Assembly (NCBI GenBank): GCA_963205525.1
Contig: CAUJJP010000023.1
Span: 1 to 48,564 of the forward strand
DNA length: 48,564 nucleotides
Source of the DNA: Pseudomonadota bacterium
Lineage (GTDB): Bacteria; Pseudomonadota; Gammaproteobacteria; Burkholderiales; Burkholderiaceae
Direction: 5' to 3'
In this document: positions 16,445 to 24,424 of the stretch, one piece after another
Layout: each line of letters begins with the position of its first letter
Position numbering within the stretch: the first letter of the stretch is position 1
The notes under the pieces: model-generated
Told to the model about the DNA's origin: nothing
Seen by the model: the letters and a program-made list of their open reading frames with translations, nothing else
Database searches by the model: none
Position numbers and translations under genes: made by a program

Positions 16445-18835
16445 TCATGCCGGCCTCCAGCGCGACAGCAGCAAGGCGTTGGCGAGCACGCTCACGCTGG
16501 ACAGCGCCATCGCGGCGCCGGCCACCACCGGGCTGAGCAGGCCGAAGGCGGCCAGCGGGATGCCGACCACGTTGTACGCGAAGGCCCAGAACAGGTTCTG
16601 CCGGATCTTGCGCGTGATGGCGCGCGAGAGCTGCAGCGCCTCCACCACCAGCGCCGGGTCGCCGCGCATCAGGGTCAGGCCGGCGGTGGCCATCGCCACA
16701 TCGGTGCCGGTGGCCATCGCCAGCCCGACGTCGGCGGCGGCCAGGGCCGGCGCGTCGTTGATGCCGTCTCCGACCATCGCCACCCGGCCGCCGCTGCCGG
16801 CGGCCTGCGCCTTCAGGCTGGCGATGAGTTCGGCCTTGTCGGCCGGCAGGACCTCGGCATGCACCTCGTCGATGCCGAGCCGGTCGGCCAGGGTCTGTGC
16901 CGCCGCCTGGTGGTCGCCGCTGACCAGGGCGGTGCGCAGGCCGGCCTGGTGCAGGCGGGCGATCGTCTGCGCTGCACTGGCGCGCGGCTCGTCGCCGAAG
17001 GCGAGCCAGCCACGCGCCAGCCATTGGCCGTCGCGCTGCTCGAGCAGCCAGGACAGGCTGCGGCCCTGCGCCAGCACCGCCTGCGCCCCGGCGCGGGCAT
17101 CCGGCCCGGGCTCGACCCCGATCTCAGCGACCCAGCGCTGGCTGGCGATGCGCAGCGCCCTGCCGTCCACGCTGCCGTGCAGGCCGCGTCCGGGCTCGGC
17201 TCGCACCGCCTGCGCGGCGGGGATGGCCAGCGCGCGCTCCTGCGCCGCTTGCGTCACCGCACGCGCCAGCGGGTGTTCGCTGCCGGCCTGCAGCGCGGCG
17301 GCGTCGCGCAGCAGCGCGTCCTCGGCGCCGTCGACGCCGGCCGCCGCCTGCAGGGCCACCAGCCGCGGCCGGCCTTCGGTCAGGGTGCCGGTCTTGTCGA
17401 AGGCGACCACCTTCACCTGGCGCATCAGTTCCAGTGCCTGCGGGTCGCGCACCAGCACGCCGCGGCGTGCCGCCAGCCCGGTGCCCACCATCAGCGCGGC
17501 CGGCGTCGCCAAGCCGAGCGCACAGGGGCAGGCGATGACGAGCACCGCCACCGCGTTCACGATCGCGGTCTCGGCCCCGGCCCCGGCCAGCCACCAGCCC
17601 AGGGCGGTGAGCAGGGCCACCACCACCACCGCGGGAACGAAGACCTCGGCCACCCGGTCCACCGTCTGCTGGATGGGCGCCTTCTGGGCTTGCGCCGTCT
17701 CGACCAGGCGCACGATGCGCGCGAGCTGGGTCTCGGTGCCGACGGCGGTCGTGCGCACCACGATCAGGCCTTCGCCGTTGAGCGCGCCACCGGCCACCGC
17801 CTCGCCCGGCGCGCGCGCCACCGGCAGGCTCTCGCCGGTGAGCATGGACTCGTCCAGGTGGGTGTGGCCCTCGATCAAGGTGCCGTCGGCGGGCAGGCGC
17901 TCGCCGGGCCGCACCACCACCTCGTCGCCCGGGCGCAGGTCGTCCAGCGCCACCCGGCGCTCGACGCCGTCCACGCGTACGCTGGCGTGGTCCGGGCGCA
18001 GCTCGCGCAGCGCGTCCAGCGCCTGCAGGGTGCGCCGCTTGGCGCGCGCCTCCAGCCACTTGCCCAGGCGCACGAGGACGATCACCACCGCCGCGCTCTC
18101 GAAGTACAGGTGCGGCATGCCCTGCGGATCGCGCCACCACAGCCACAGGCTCAGGCCGTAGGCGGCACTGGTGCCCAGCGCGACCAGCAGGTCCATGTTG
18201 CCGCTGCCGGCGCGCAGCGCCTTCCAGCCGGCGCGATAAAAGCGCGCGCCGAGCCAGAACTGGACCGGCGTGGCGAGCAGGAACTGCCACCCCGCCGACA
18301 GCATCCAGTGCCGTCCCAGCAGGTCGCCCACCATGGGCGCCACCAGCGGCAGCGCCAGCAGCGCGCCCAGCGCGAGCAGCCAGGCGTCGCGGTCGTGCGC
18401 GGGCGCTGGCGGCCGGTCGTCGCCCCCCAGCCGCGCTGCGTAGCCCGCGCGGTCGATGGCGGCGATCAGGGCCGACTCGGGCGTGCCGTCCAGCAGCCGC
18501 AGCTCGGCGCTGCCCGAAGCGAGGTTGACGCTGGCCTCGAGCACCCCCGGCACCTTCTTGAGCGCGCGTTCGACGCGGGCCACGCAGCTGGCGCAGGTCA
18601 TGCCGTCTATGTTCAGCCGCAGGCGCTGCTCGCGCAGCTCGTAGCCGGCACCTGCCACGGCAGCGGCGAGCGCGCCGACGTCGAGCGCGGCGGCGGATGC
18701 GACCGTCGCCTGCTCGGTGGCCAGGTTGACCTGGGCGCTGGCGACGCCGGGCACCTTCTTGAGCGCGCGCTCGACGCGGGCGACGCAGCTGGCACAGGTC
18801 ATGCCGGCCACCGGGAGGGTCAGGGTGTGGTTCAT
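16445..18835 (-). CDS. copA: Cu(I)-translocating P-type ATPase CopA
   Basis: Inner-membrane P1B-type ATPase of 796 residues that exports Cu(I). It has two N-terminal metal-binding domains, each with GMTCASC, starting about 67 residues apart and nearly identical. Eight transmembrane helices follow, with the transport motif CPC (VIACPCALGLATP), the phosphorylation site DKTGT, the TGES phosphatase loop and the hinge GDGINDAPAL. I chose the ATG at 18835 (MNHTLTLPVAGM); an ATG four codons upstream lies inside the predicted -10 element. The gene overlaps cueR by ATGA, so pump and sensor are probably coregulated. Confidence 0.95.
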   Translation of the reverse strand: MNHTLTLPVAGMTCASCVARVERALKKVPGVASAQVNLATEQATVASAAALDVGALAAAVAGAGYELREQRLRLNIDGMTCASCVARVERALKKVPGVLEASVNLASGSAELRLLDGTPESALIAAIDRAGYAARLGGDDRPPAPAHDRDAWLLALGALLALPLVAPMVGDLLGRHWMLSAGWQFLLATPVQFWLGARFYRAGWKALRAGSGNMDLLVALGTSAAYGLSLWLWWRDPQGMPHLYFESAAVVIVLVRLGKWLEARAKRRTLQALDALRELRPDHASVRVDGVERRVALDDLRPGDEVVVRPGERLPADGTLIEGHTHLDESMLTGESLPVARAPGEAVAGGALNGEGLIVVRTTAVGTETQLARIVRLVETAQAQKAPIQQTVDRVAEVFVPAVVVVALLTALGWWLAGAGAETAIVNAVAVLVIACPCALGLATPAALMVGTGLAARRGVLVRDPQALELMRQVKVVAFDKTGTLTEGRPRLVALQAAAGVDGAEDALLRDAAALQAGSEHPLARAVTQAAQERALAIPAAQAVRAEPGRGLHGSVDGRALRIASQRWVAEIGVEPGPDARAGAQAVLAQGRSLSWLLEQRDGQWLARGWLAFGDEPRASAAQTIARLHQAGLRTALVSGDHQAAAQTLADRLGIDEVHAEVLPADKAELIASLKAQAAGSGGRVAMVGDGINDAPALAAADVGLAMATGTDVAMATAGLTLMRGDPALVVEALQLSRAITRKIRQNLFWAFAYNVVGIPLAAFGLLSPVVAGAAMALSSVSVLANALLLSRWRPA

Positions 18836-18842
18836 GGCCGTG

Positions 18843-18875
18843 AGCATCAAGCTTGACATCATGTCAGAGTCAAGC
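18843..18875 (-). promoter_or_regulatory. MerR-type operator/promoter for copA
   Basis: On the minus strand a -35 TTGACT (18873-18868) and a weak -10 GATGCT (18848-18843) are separated by 19 bp, the long spacing typical of MerR-family promoters. The spacer holds the perfect 13-bp palindrome TGACATCATGTCA (18854-18866), centred close to the middle. The outer arms CTTGAC/GTCAAG add further symmetry. CueR is the obvious candidate to bind it. Confidence 0.55.
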
Positions 18876-18897
18876 CCCTCGTTGGCCGGGGACCGGC

Positions 18898-18928
18898 TTG
18901 ACCTTGCCACCATGGAAGGCTGCACACT
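18898..18928 (+). promoter_or_regulatory. CueR operator/promoter for copZ
   Basis: A -35 TTGACC (18898-18903) and a -10 CACACT (18923-18928) are 19 bp apart. Between them lies CCTTGCCACCATGGAAGG (18902-18919), very close to the known CueR box (CCTTGCC...GGCAAGG). The expected transcription start leaves about 20 nt before the copZ ATG. Confidence 0.7.
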
Positions 18929-18955
18929 GCCATCCCCAAGTTCCGGAGCCGACCG

Positions 18956-19147
18956 ATGATCGAACTGACCCTGCCCGACATGACCTGCGGCCACTGCGTG
19001 AAGACCGTCACCCAGACCGTGCAGAAGCTGGACGCGAGCGCGAAAGTGGAGGCCGACCTGGCGACGCACCAGGTGAAGATCGCCACCAGCCAGCCGGCCG
19101 AGGCCGTGAAGGCGGCGCTGGCGGACGAGGGTTACCCCTCGGCCTGA
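18956..19147 (+). CDS. copZ: CopZ-like copper chaperone (heavy-metal-associated domain)
   Basis: A 63-residue single-domain protein (MIELTLPDMTCGHC...). The MTCGHC motif near the N-terminus is the Cu(I) site of CopZ/Atx1-like chaperones; the rest fits the ferredoxin-like fold of that family. GGAG stands 7 bp before the ATG. It is transcribed divergently from copA behind its own CueR-type promoter and probably delivers Cu(I) to the CopA metal-binding domains or to CueR. Other soft metals cannot be excluded. Confidence 0.88.
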   Translation: MIELTLPDMTCGHCVKTVTQTVQKLDASAKVEADLATHQVKIATSQPAEAVKAALADEGYPSA

Positions 19148-19238
19148 CGCCCCGCCCCGGGCGCGGCGGCTGCGCCGCGCCTGCCTACACTCCTGCGCAG
19201 ACCGACAACAGGCGTCCTTGCGACGCAGGAGTGAGACG

Positions 19239-20822
19239 ATGCAGCATCGAATGCTTGCGGCCGCGTTGGCCGCGCTGGCCGCAACGACCCTGGGTGCCGG
19301 CGCTGCCGGCGCGCAAACCCTGCGCTGGGCCAGCCAGGGCGATCCGCAGACCATGGACCCGCACTCGCAGAACGAGTCCATGACGAACATGATGAACGGC
19401 CAGGTCTACGAGCGCCTGGTGCGGCGCGACAAGGACCTGAACATCGTTCCCGCGCTGGCCACGGGCTGGGAGCAGACCGGCCCCCTGACCTGGCGCTTCA
19501 AGCTGCGCCCGGGGGTGAAGTTCCACGACGGCTCGGAGTTCGCCGCCGACGACGTGGTGTACTCGATCAACCGCGGCAAGGAGCCGACCTCGCAGGTCAA
19601 CGTCTACGCCAACGCGGTCGGCACGCCGGTGGCAATCGACCCGCTGACGGTGGAGTTCCGGCTCGACAAGGTGAACCCGATCTTCCTGCAGCACCTGGAC
19701 GCGCTGTGGATCCTGGACCGCCAGTGGTCCGAGAAGCACAAGGTCACCAAGCCGCTGGACTTCAAGAACAAGGAGGAGAGCTACGCCTCCTTCAACGCCA
19801 ACGGCACCGGCCCCTTCATGCTGGCCAGCCGCGCGCCCGGCATCAAGACCGTCTACAAGCGCAACCCGGCCTGGTGGGACAAGCCCAGCGGCAACGTGCA
19901 GGAGATCGTCTACACCCAGATCGCGAACGACGCCACCCGGCTCGCCGCGCTGATCTCCGGCGAGATCGACTTCGTGCTCGACCCCGCCCCGCGCGACGTG
20001 GCGCGGCTGCGCGGCACCTCCGGCGTGAAGGTGATCGACGGCCCCGAGAACCGCATCGTCTTCATCGGCATGGACCAGCAGCGCGACGAGCTGCTGTACG
20101 GCAGCGTCAAGGGCAAGAACCCGTTCAAGGACGTCCGCGTGCGCCGCGCGCTGTACCACGCGGTCGACATCGAGACCATGAAGACCAAGCTCATGAACGG
20201 CCAGAGCTACCCCACCGGCGGCGTCACGCCCTCGCCGCTGGGCAGCTACAACGACCCGCAGGTCGAGACGCGCTTGCCCTTCGACCTCGTCAAGGCGAAG
20301 GCGCTGATGGCCGAGGCCGGCTATGCCGACGGCTTCGAGGTCACCCTGGACTGCCCGAACAACCGCTACATCAACGACGAGGAGATCTGCATCACCCTGG
20401 CCGGCATGTGGGCCAAGATCGGCGTCAAGGTCAAGGTCAACGGCATGCCGCGTGCGACCTACTTCCCCAAGCTGGAGAAGTGGGACACCAGCATGTACAT
20501 GCTGGGCTGGGGCGGCGTGGTCACCGACGCCGAGACCACCATCACCCCGGTGCTGCGCAACTATGGCGAGAAGGGCGTCGGCCTGTACAACTACGGCCGC
20601 GTGAAGGACGACAAGTTCGACGCCATGGCCGCCGCCTCCAGCGTCGAGGCCGACCCCGCCAAGCGCAAGGAACTGGTGATCGCCGCCTTGCGCGAGTACA
20701 CCCAGCAGGCGCACCTGCTGCCGCTGCACCGCCAGGTCATCCCCTGGGCCGCGCGCACCAACGTGGATGCCGTGCACCGCGCCGACAACTGGCTGGAAGT
20801 GGCCTGGATCACGGTGCGCTGA
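19239..20822 (+). CDS. ABC transporter peptide-binding protein (DppA/OppA family)
   Basis: Periplasmic solute-binding protein of 527 residues, family SBP_bac_5. A Sec signal peptide covers about residues 1-29 and ends AGAAGAQ. The mature protein starts LRWASQGDPQTMDPHSQNE and contains the family block FKLRPGVKFHDGSEFAADDVVYS. AGGAG lies 7 bp before the ATG at 19239; a TTG seven codons upstream is a poorer choice. No dpp/opp permease or ATPase gene is in the window, so it is an orphan here. The ligand may be a dipeptide, oligopeptide or heme; the sequence does not decide. Confidence 0.9.
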   Translation: MQHRMLAAALAALAATTLGAGAAGAQTLRWASQGDPQTMDPHSQNESMTNMMNGQVYERLVRRDKDLNIVPALATGWEQTGPLTWRFKLRPGVKFHDGSEFAADDVVYSINRGKEPTSQVNVYANAVGTPVAIDPLTVEFRLDKVNPIFLQHLDALWILDRQWSEKHKVTKPLDFKNKEESYASFNANGTGPFMLASRAPGIKTVYKRNPAWWDKPSGNVQEIVYTQIANDATRLAALISGEIDFVLDPAPRDVARLRGTSGVKVIDGPENRIVFIGMDQQRDELLYGSVKGKNPFKDVRVRRALYHAVDIETMKTKLMNGQSYPTGGVTPSPLGSYNDPQVETRLPFDLVKAKALMAEAGYADGFEVTLDCPNNRYINDEEICITLAGMWAKIGVKVKVNGMPRATYFPKLEKWDTSMYMLGWGGVVTDAETTITPVLRNYGEKGVGLYNYGRVKDDKFDAMAAASSVEADPAKRKELVIAALREYTQQAHLLPLHRQVIPWAARTNVDAVHRADNWLEVAWITVR

Positions 20823-20881
20823 GGTTGGCGGATCGGAGGCAGCGACGAGCCGTCCTTGCCGCCACGGCAGCCCGCAGGCCA

Positions 20882-21367
20882 GCATCCACGGGCGGCGCGT
20901 TCGTCTCCGGTCCGTCGTTGGCCAAGCTGATGGAGACGATGTGGGCGCAGGGCTCCAGCCCGTCGTTCTACGGCATGTCGGTGGTCGACGGTGCCCTGGT
21001 GGCCAAGCCGCTGGGCGACAAGCTCAGGGGCCTGGCCACCTCACAGGTCGTGCCCTGGCCCTGGAGCCAGGTCGACCGCAACGCGCGTGCGTTTCGCGAA
21101 CAGTGCCAGGCGGCCGGACTGACGCCGGACTACGCCACCTACGAGGGCTAGTCTTACTGTGTCAGTAAGACTAGCTCAACGCCATGGTGATGGCCGAAGG
21201 GCTGCGCCGCGCCGGTCCCGACCTGCGACGCACCGGCCTGCACGAGGCGATGCGGAGCATGAATCTGCGCATCGGTGCGCTGGACGTCGACTACACCCGC
21301 GGCAACACCGGGCTCGCGCTTCGTCGACCTGGTGATGGTGGCCCAGGGTGGGCGCTACCTGCGGTGA
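20882..21367 (+). pseudogene. Fragment of branched-chain amino acid ABC binding protein (LivK-like)
   Basis: Remnant of the C-terminal third of a LivK/Peripla_BP_6 protein. The first frame reads GGAFVSGPSLAKLMETMWAQ through ATSQVVPWPW to DYATYEG and then hits TAG at 21149. The family sequence resumes in another frame after a 27-bp perfect hairpin (NAMVMAEGLRRAGPDLRR... DVDYTRGN). A second frameshift near 21310 leads to FVDLVMVAQGGRYLR and a final TGA at 21365. The N-terminal two thirds are absent. Three lesions show a non-functional gene. It follows the orphan peptide-binding gene by about 60 bp and may mark a deletion junction. Confidence 0.85.
21148..21174. repeat. Perfect 27-bp hairpin inserted in the LivK-like pseudogene
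   Basis: Twelve-bp arms CTAGTCTTACTG and CAGTAAGACTAG around the loop TGT. It is much more AT-rich than its surroundings. Comparison with the expected protein frame implies a net gain of 23 nt at a Gly-Tyr-Leu-Asn site, leaving a TAG stop. Outer CTAG (or TA) on both arms could be a target-site duplication. It looks like the joined ends of a lost element, but no family is recognised. Confidence 0.85.
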
Positions 21368-21379
21368 TCTTGGCGGGCG

Positions 21380-21976
21380 TCAGCCGGGGCGCGCCGGGCG
21401 CTGTGCGCTCTTGGGCCGGAAGGCCTTGCACAGCGACTCGTCGGTCTCCAGGTAGGGGCCGCCGAGGAGGTCGATGCAATAGGGCACGGCGGCAAAGATG
21501 CCGGGCACCGGCGGGCTGGCCTGGGGCAGGCCTTGCAGGGTCTCGGCGATCGCCTTCGGCTGCCCCGGCAGGTTGATGATGAGGGCCTTGCCGCGTATCA
21601 CCGCCACCTGGCGCGAGAGGATGGCGGTGGGCACGAAGGCCAGGCCGATCTGGCGCATCTGCTCGCCGAAGCCCGGCAGCACGCGGTCGGCCACCGCCAG
21701 CGTTGCTTCCGGCGTGAGGTCGCGCGGCGCCGGGCCGGTGCCGCCGGTGCTCAGCACCAGCTGACAGCCGGCCTCGTCCACCAGCTCGCGCAGCGCGGCG
21801 CTGATCTGCTCGGGCTCGTCCGGAATCAGCCGTTCTTGCCAGGCGATGGGGTTCTTCAGCGTGCGCGTCAACCAGTCCTTCAGGGCCGGAATGCCCTGGT
21901 CCTCATAGACGCCCTGCGAGGCGCGGTCGCTGACCGAGACCACGCCGATGCGCACCGGATCGTGCAGGTTTGTCAT
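21380..21976 (-). CDS. mog: Molybdopterin adenylyltransferase MogA
   Basis: A 198-residue enzyme of molybdenum cofactor synthesis that adenylylates molybdopterin before metal insertion. The MoaB/Mog signature is clear: IGVVSVSDRAS at the N-terminus, then LSTGGTGPAPRDLTPEA, and KALIINLPGQPKAIAETL. The length is normal for MogA. The start ATG (21976) overlaps the darP stop by ATGA, so the two are probably translated together. A MoaB-type assignment is the main alternative. No other molybdenum genes are in the window. Confidence 0.9.
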   Translation of the reverse strand: MTNLHDPVRIGVVSVSDRASQGVYEDQGIPALKDWLTRTLKNPIAWQERLIPDEPEQISAALRELVDEAGCQLVLSTGGTGPAPRDLTPEATLAVADRVLPGFGEQMRQIGLAFVPTAILSRQVAVIRGKALIINLPGQPKAIAETLQGLPQASPPVPGIFAAVPYCIDLLGGPYLETDESLCKAFRPKSAQRPARPG

Positions 21977-22524
21977 GTCGGTGGCGTCTCGGGCAACAGG
22001 GGGCGGATGAACTGGAACAGCTCGCGCGCGCTGCGCGGCTGGCGTTGCTCGGGCGTGAGCGCGGCCACGTCGCGGCGTGCCGCGCGCACCAGGCTGCGCA
22101 GGCGCTGGGCGTCGCTCTCGGGATAGGCGGCCAGCCATTCGGTGAGCGCGCCGTCGTCGGCGATCAGCCGCTCGCGCCAGCGTTCGGCCTCGTGCAGCCG
22201 CCAGGCCTCGCGCGCGCCGCCGAGCGCGAATGCGGCCACCGCCTCGCGCAGCGGTTCGGGGTCGGCGCTGCGCATGAGCTTGCCCACGTACTGCAGCTGG
22301 CGCCGGCGGCCTTCGTGGGACCGGGTGCGCTGCCAGGTGAGGATGGCCTCGCGCAGCGACTCCGGCATCTCGGCGGCCGCCAGGCGATCCGCCGGCAGCC
22401 TGCAAAGCTCCTCGCCGAGCGCCTGCAAGGCCTGCGACTCGGCCTTCTGGCGCGTCTTGCTCGGTGCGTCGGGGTCGGCTTGCGGGGTGTCTATGCCGCG
22501 GTGCGGCGCTGCTCGGCGGGCCAT
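21973..22524 (-). CDS. darP: Dual-action ribosomal maturation protein DarP (YjgA, DUF615)
   Basis: A 183-residue member of the DUF615/YjgA family that associates with pre-50S ribosomes and assists late 23S rRNA maturation. Visible family blocks are PSKTRQKAESQALQALGEEL, RREALQYVGKLMR-like RRRQLQYVGKLMRSADPEPL and the C-terminal RSARELFQFIRPLL. It lies divergent to pmbA, an arrangement common in proteobacteria, and upstream of mogA with a 4-bp overlap. The ATG at 22524 is the only good start. Confidence 0.9.
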   Translation of the reverse strand: MARRAAPHRGIDTPQADPDAPSKTRQKAESQALQALGEELCRLPADRLAAAEMPESLREAILTWQRTRSHEGRRRQLQYVGKLMRSADPEPLREAVAAFALGGAREAWRLHEAERWRERLIADDGALTEWLAAYPESDAQRLRSLVRAARRDVAALTPEQRQPRSARELFQFIRPLLPETPPT

Positions 22525-22606
22525 GGGCGAGGGCCGGCGTTGGCGGACGCGGGCCGTGGAATGCGGGCCGATATGATAGGTGCACCCCTTTCACACGGAC
22601 CACCCG

Positions 22607-23980
22607 ATGCCAGCTGCCCGCCACGACCACGGCTTTGCCTATCCGCGCGAGCAGTTCCAGCAGATGGTCGAGGACGTGCTGGCGCAGTCGCGCGCGCTGG
22701 GGGCATCGGACGCCGGTGCCGAGGTCTCCGAGGGCAGCGGGCTGTCGGTCTCGGTGCGTCGCGGCGCGGTCGAGAACGTCGAGCGCAACCGCGACAAGTC
22801 GCTCGGCGTCAGCATCTACCTGGGGCAGCGGCGCGGCAACGCGAGCAGCTCCGACTTCTCTGCGGCGGCGATCGCGCAGACCGTGCGCGCCGCCTACGAC
22901 ATCGCCCGCTTCACGGCCGAGGACCCTGCCGCCGGCCTGCCCGACGCCGATGACCTGGCCAGCGCGCAGGAGGTGGCGCGCGACCTCGACCTCTTCCATC
23001 CCTGGGACATCGACGCCGAGGCTGCGGCGCAGATCGCGCAGCGCTGCGAGGCGGCGGCGCTCGCGGTAGACCGCCGCATCACCAATTCCGAAGGGGCCGG
23101 CGTCTCGGCCCAGCAGTCGCATTTCTGGGCCGGCAACACGCGCGGCTTTCGCGGCGGCTACGCCAGCTCGCGCCACTACCTGTACGCGGCGCCGATCGCC
23201 GGCAAGGGACGGGCGATGCAGCGCGACCAGTGGACGAGCTCGATGCGCGCACCGACGGCACTCGCCAGCCCGGAGGCGGTGGGCCGCTACGCCGCCGAAC
23301 GCGCGCTCGCGCGGCTGCACGCGCGCCGGGTGCCGACCTCCGAGGTGCCGGTGCTGTTCGAGGCGCCGGTGGCGGCCGGGCTGCTGGGCGCCTTTGTGCA
23401 GGCCACTTCGGGTGCGGCGCTGTACCGCAAGGCGAGCTTCCTGCTCGACTGTGCCGGCAAGCAGGTGCTGGCGGACCACCTCGACATCGACGAGGACCCC
23501 TTCGTGGCGCAGGGCAAGGCAAGCTCGCCCTTCGACGACGAGGGCGTGCGCGTGCAGGCGCGACGGGTCGTCGAGGCCGGTGTCGTGCAGGGCTATTTCC
23601 TGTCCAGCTACTCGGCGCGCAAGCTCGGCCTGCGCAGCACCGGCAACGCCGGCGGCGCGCACAACCTGAGCCTGAGCAGCCGGCTGACCCGCAAGGGCGA
23701 CGACCTGCCGGCGATGCTGGGCAAGCTGCAGCGCGGTCTGTTCGTGACCGAGCTGATGGGGCAGGGCGTGAATGCGGTGACGGGTGACTACTCACGCGGC
23801 GCGGCCGGCTACTGGGTCGAGGACGGGCGCATCGCCTTCCCGGTGGAGGAGGTGACGATCGCCGGCAACCTCGGCCAGATGCTGGGCGACATCGTTGCCG
23901 TGGGCGCGGACCGCTACACCCTGGGCGGCAAGACCACCGGCAGCGTGCTCGTCTCGCACATGAAGCTCGCCGGCTGCTGA
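22607..23980 (+). CDS. pmbA: Metalloprotease PmbA (TldE)
   Basis: A 457-residue subunit of the TldD/TldE (PmbA) heterodimeric metalloprotease, which processes modified peptides such as microcins and helps degrade antitoxins. PmbA itself lacks the metal site, so a tldD gene elsewhere is expected. Family blocks are seen at DAGAEVSEGSGLSVSVRRGAVE, SGAALYRKASFLLD and the C-terminal GVNAVTGDYSRGAAGYWVEDG. The ATG at 22607 is chosen over a GTG at 22580, which lies too close to a -10-like TATGAT (22572-22577). No matching -35 was found. Confidence 0.93.
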   Translation: MPAARHDHGFAYPREQFQQMVEDVLAQSRALGASDAGAEVSEGSGLSVSVRRGAVENVERNRDKSLGVSIYLGQRRGNASSSDFSAAAIAQTVRAAYDIARFTAEDPAAGLPDADDLASAQEVARDLDLFHPWDIDAEAAAQIAQRCEAAALAVDRRITNSEGAGVSAQQSHFWAGNTRGFRGGYASSRHYLYAAPIAGKGRAMQRDQWTSSMRAPTALASPEAVGRYAAERALARLHARRVPTSEVPVLFEAPVAAGLLGAFVQATSGAALYRKASFLLDCAGKQVLADHLDIDEDPFVAQGKASSPFDDEGVRVQARRVVEAGVVQGYFLSSYSARKLGLRSTGNAGGAHNLSLSSRLTRKGDDLPAMLGKLQRGLFVTELMGQGVNAVTGDYSRGAAGYWVEDGRIAFPVEEVTIAGNLGQMLGDIVAVGADRYTLGGKTTGSVLVSHMKLAGC

Positions 23981-24019
23981 CGCGCGGCGCCAGTGTCCGC
24001 GCCCCGTGAGGCGCGCCGC

Positions 24020-24071
24020 GAATCAGGCCGCGATGGCGGCCAGGTGGGAATCAGGCCGCGATGGCGGCCAG
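24020..24071. repeat. 24-bp direct repeat, two copies 28 bp apart
   Basis: Two identical 24-bp copies, at 24020-24043 and 24048-24071, beginning gaatcaggccgcgatggcgg. The second copy contains the last codons and stop of the phosphatase-like gene (24051-24404); the first lies just past the stop. It looks like a small tandem duplication of the gene's 3' end. Confidence 0.9.
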
Positions 24072-24404
24072 ATAGAGCTTGGTGCTGCGTGCGCCCGAGC
24101 GGCAGAACATCAGCAGCGGACGCGGCAGCTCCTGCAGCAGGACGGCCATGGCGGCGATCTCCTGTGGCGACTGGTAGCCGCCGCTGACCGGCAGGTGGCG
24201 GTAGCTGAGCCCCGCGGCCGCCGCGGCGGCACCGATCTCGGCATCGGTGGGCTGGTCGGCGCCGCCCTCGTGGTCGGGCCGGTTGTTGACCACGCTGCGA
24301 AAGCCCGCCGCCGCCAGCGCCGCCATGTCGGCGGCGGCGAGTTGCGGCGCCACCGCCACATCGTCGGCGATGGGATGGATAGGAAGCGCTGCAGGGTCGT
24401 GCAT
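24051..24404 (-). CDS. TIGR01244-family phosphatase / sulfurtransferase-like protein
   Basis: A 117-residue protein of the beta-lactamase-hydrolase-like (DUF442, TIGR01244) family, related to dual-specificity phosphatases. FRSVVNNRPDHEGGADQPT and LPRPLLMFCRSGARST are the two conserved blocks; the cysteine loop CRSGAR is the presumed active site. In larger proteins this domain is fused to a metallo-hydrolase or sits beside sulfur-oxidation genes. The ATG at 24404 lies 20 bp after the yqeY stop on the same strand, so it may be the third gene of the rpsU unit. An upstream TTG at 24422 is less likely. Confidence 0.8.
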   Translation of the reverse strand: MHDPAALPIHPIADDVAVAPQLAAADMAALAAAGFRSVVNNRPDHEGGADQPTDAEIGAAAAAAGLSYRHLPVSGGYQSPQEIAAMAVLLQELPRPLLMFCRSGARSTKLYLAAIAA

Positions 24405-24424
24405 GGCGGACTCGCGCCGCAATG

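Noticed and set aside
18848..19390. N-terminal extension of CopA up to 19390
   Set aside because: It would run through copZ and both operators; the family sequence begins at MNHTLTLPVAGM.
21148..21174. Rho-independent terminator
   Set aside because: The stem is AT-rich and not followed by Ts, and it lies inside a former coding sequence.
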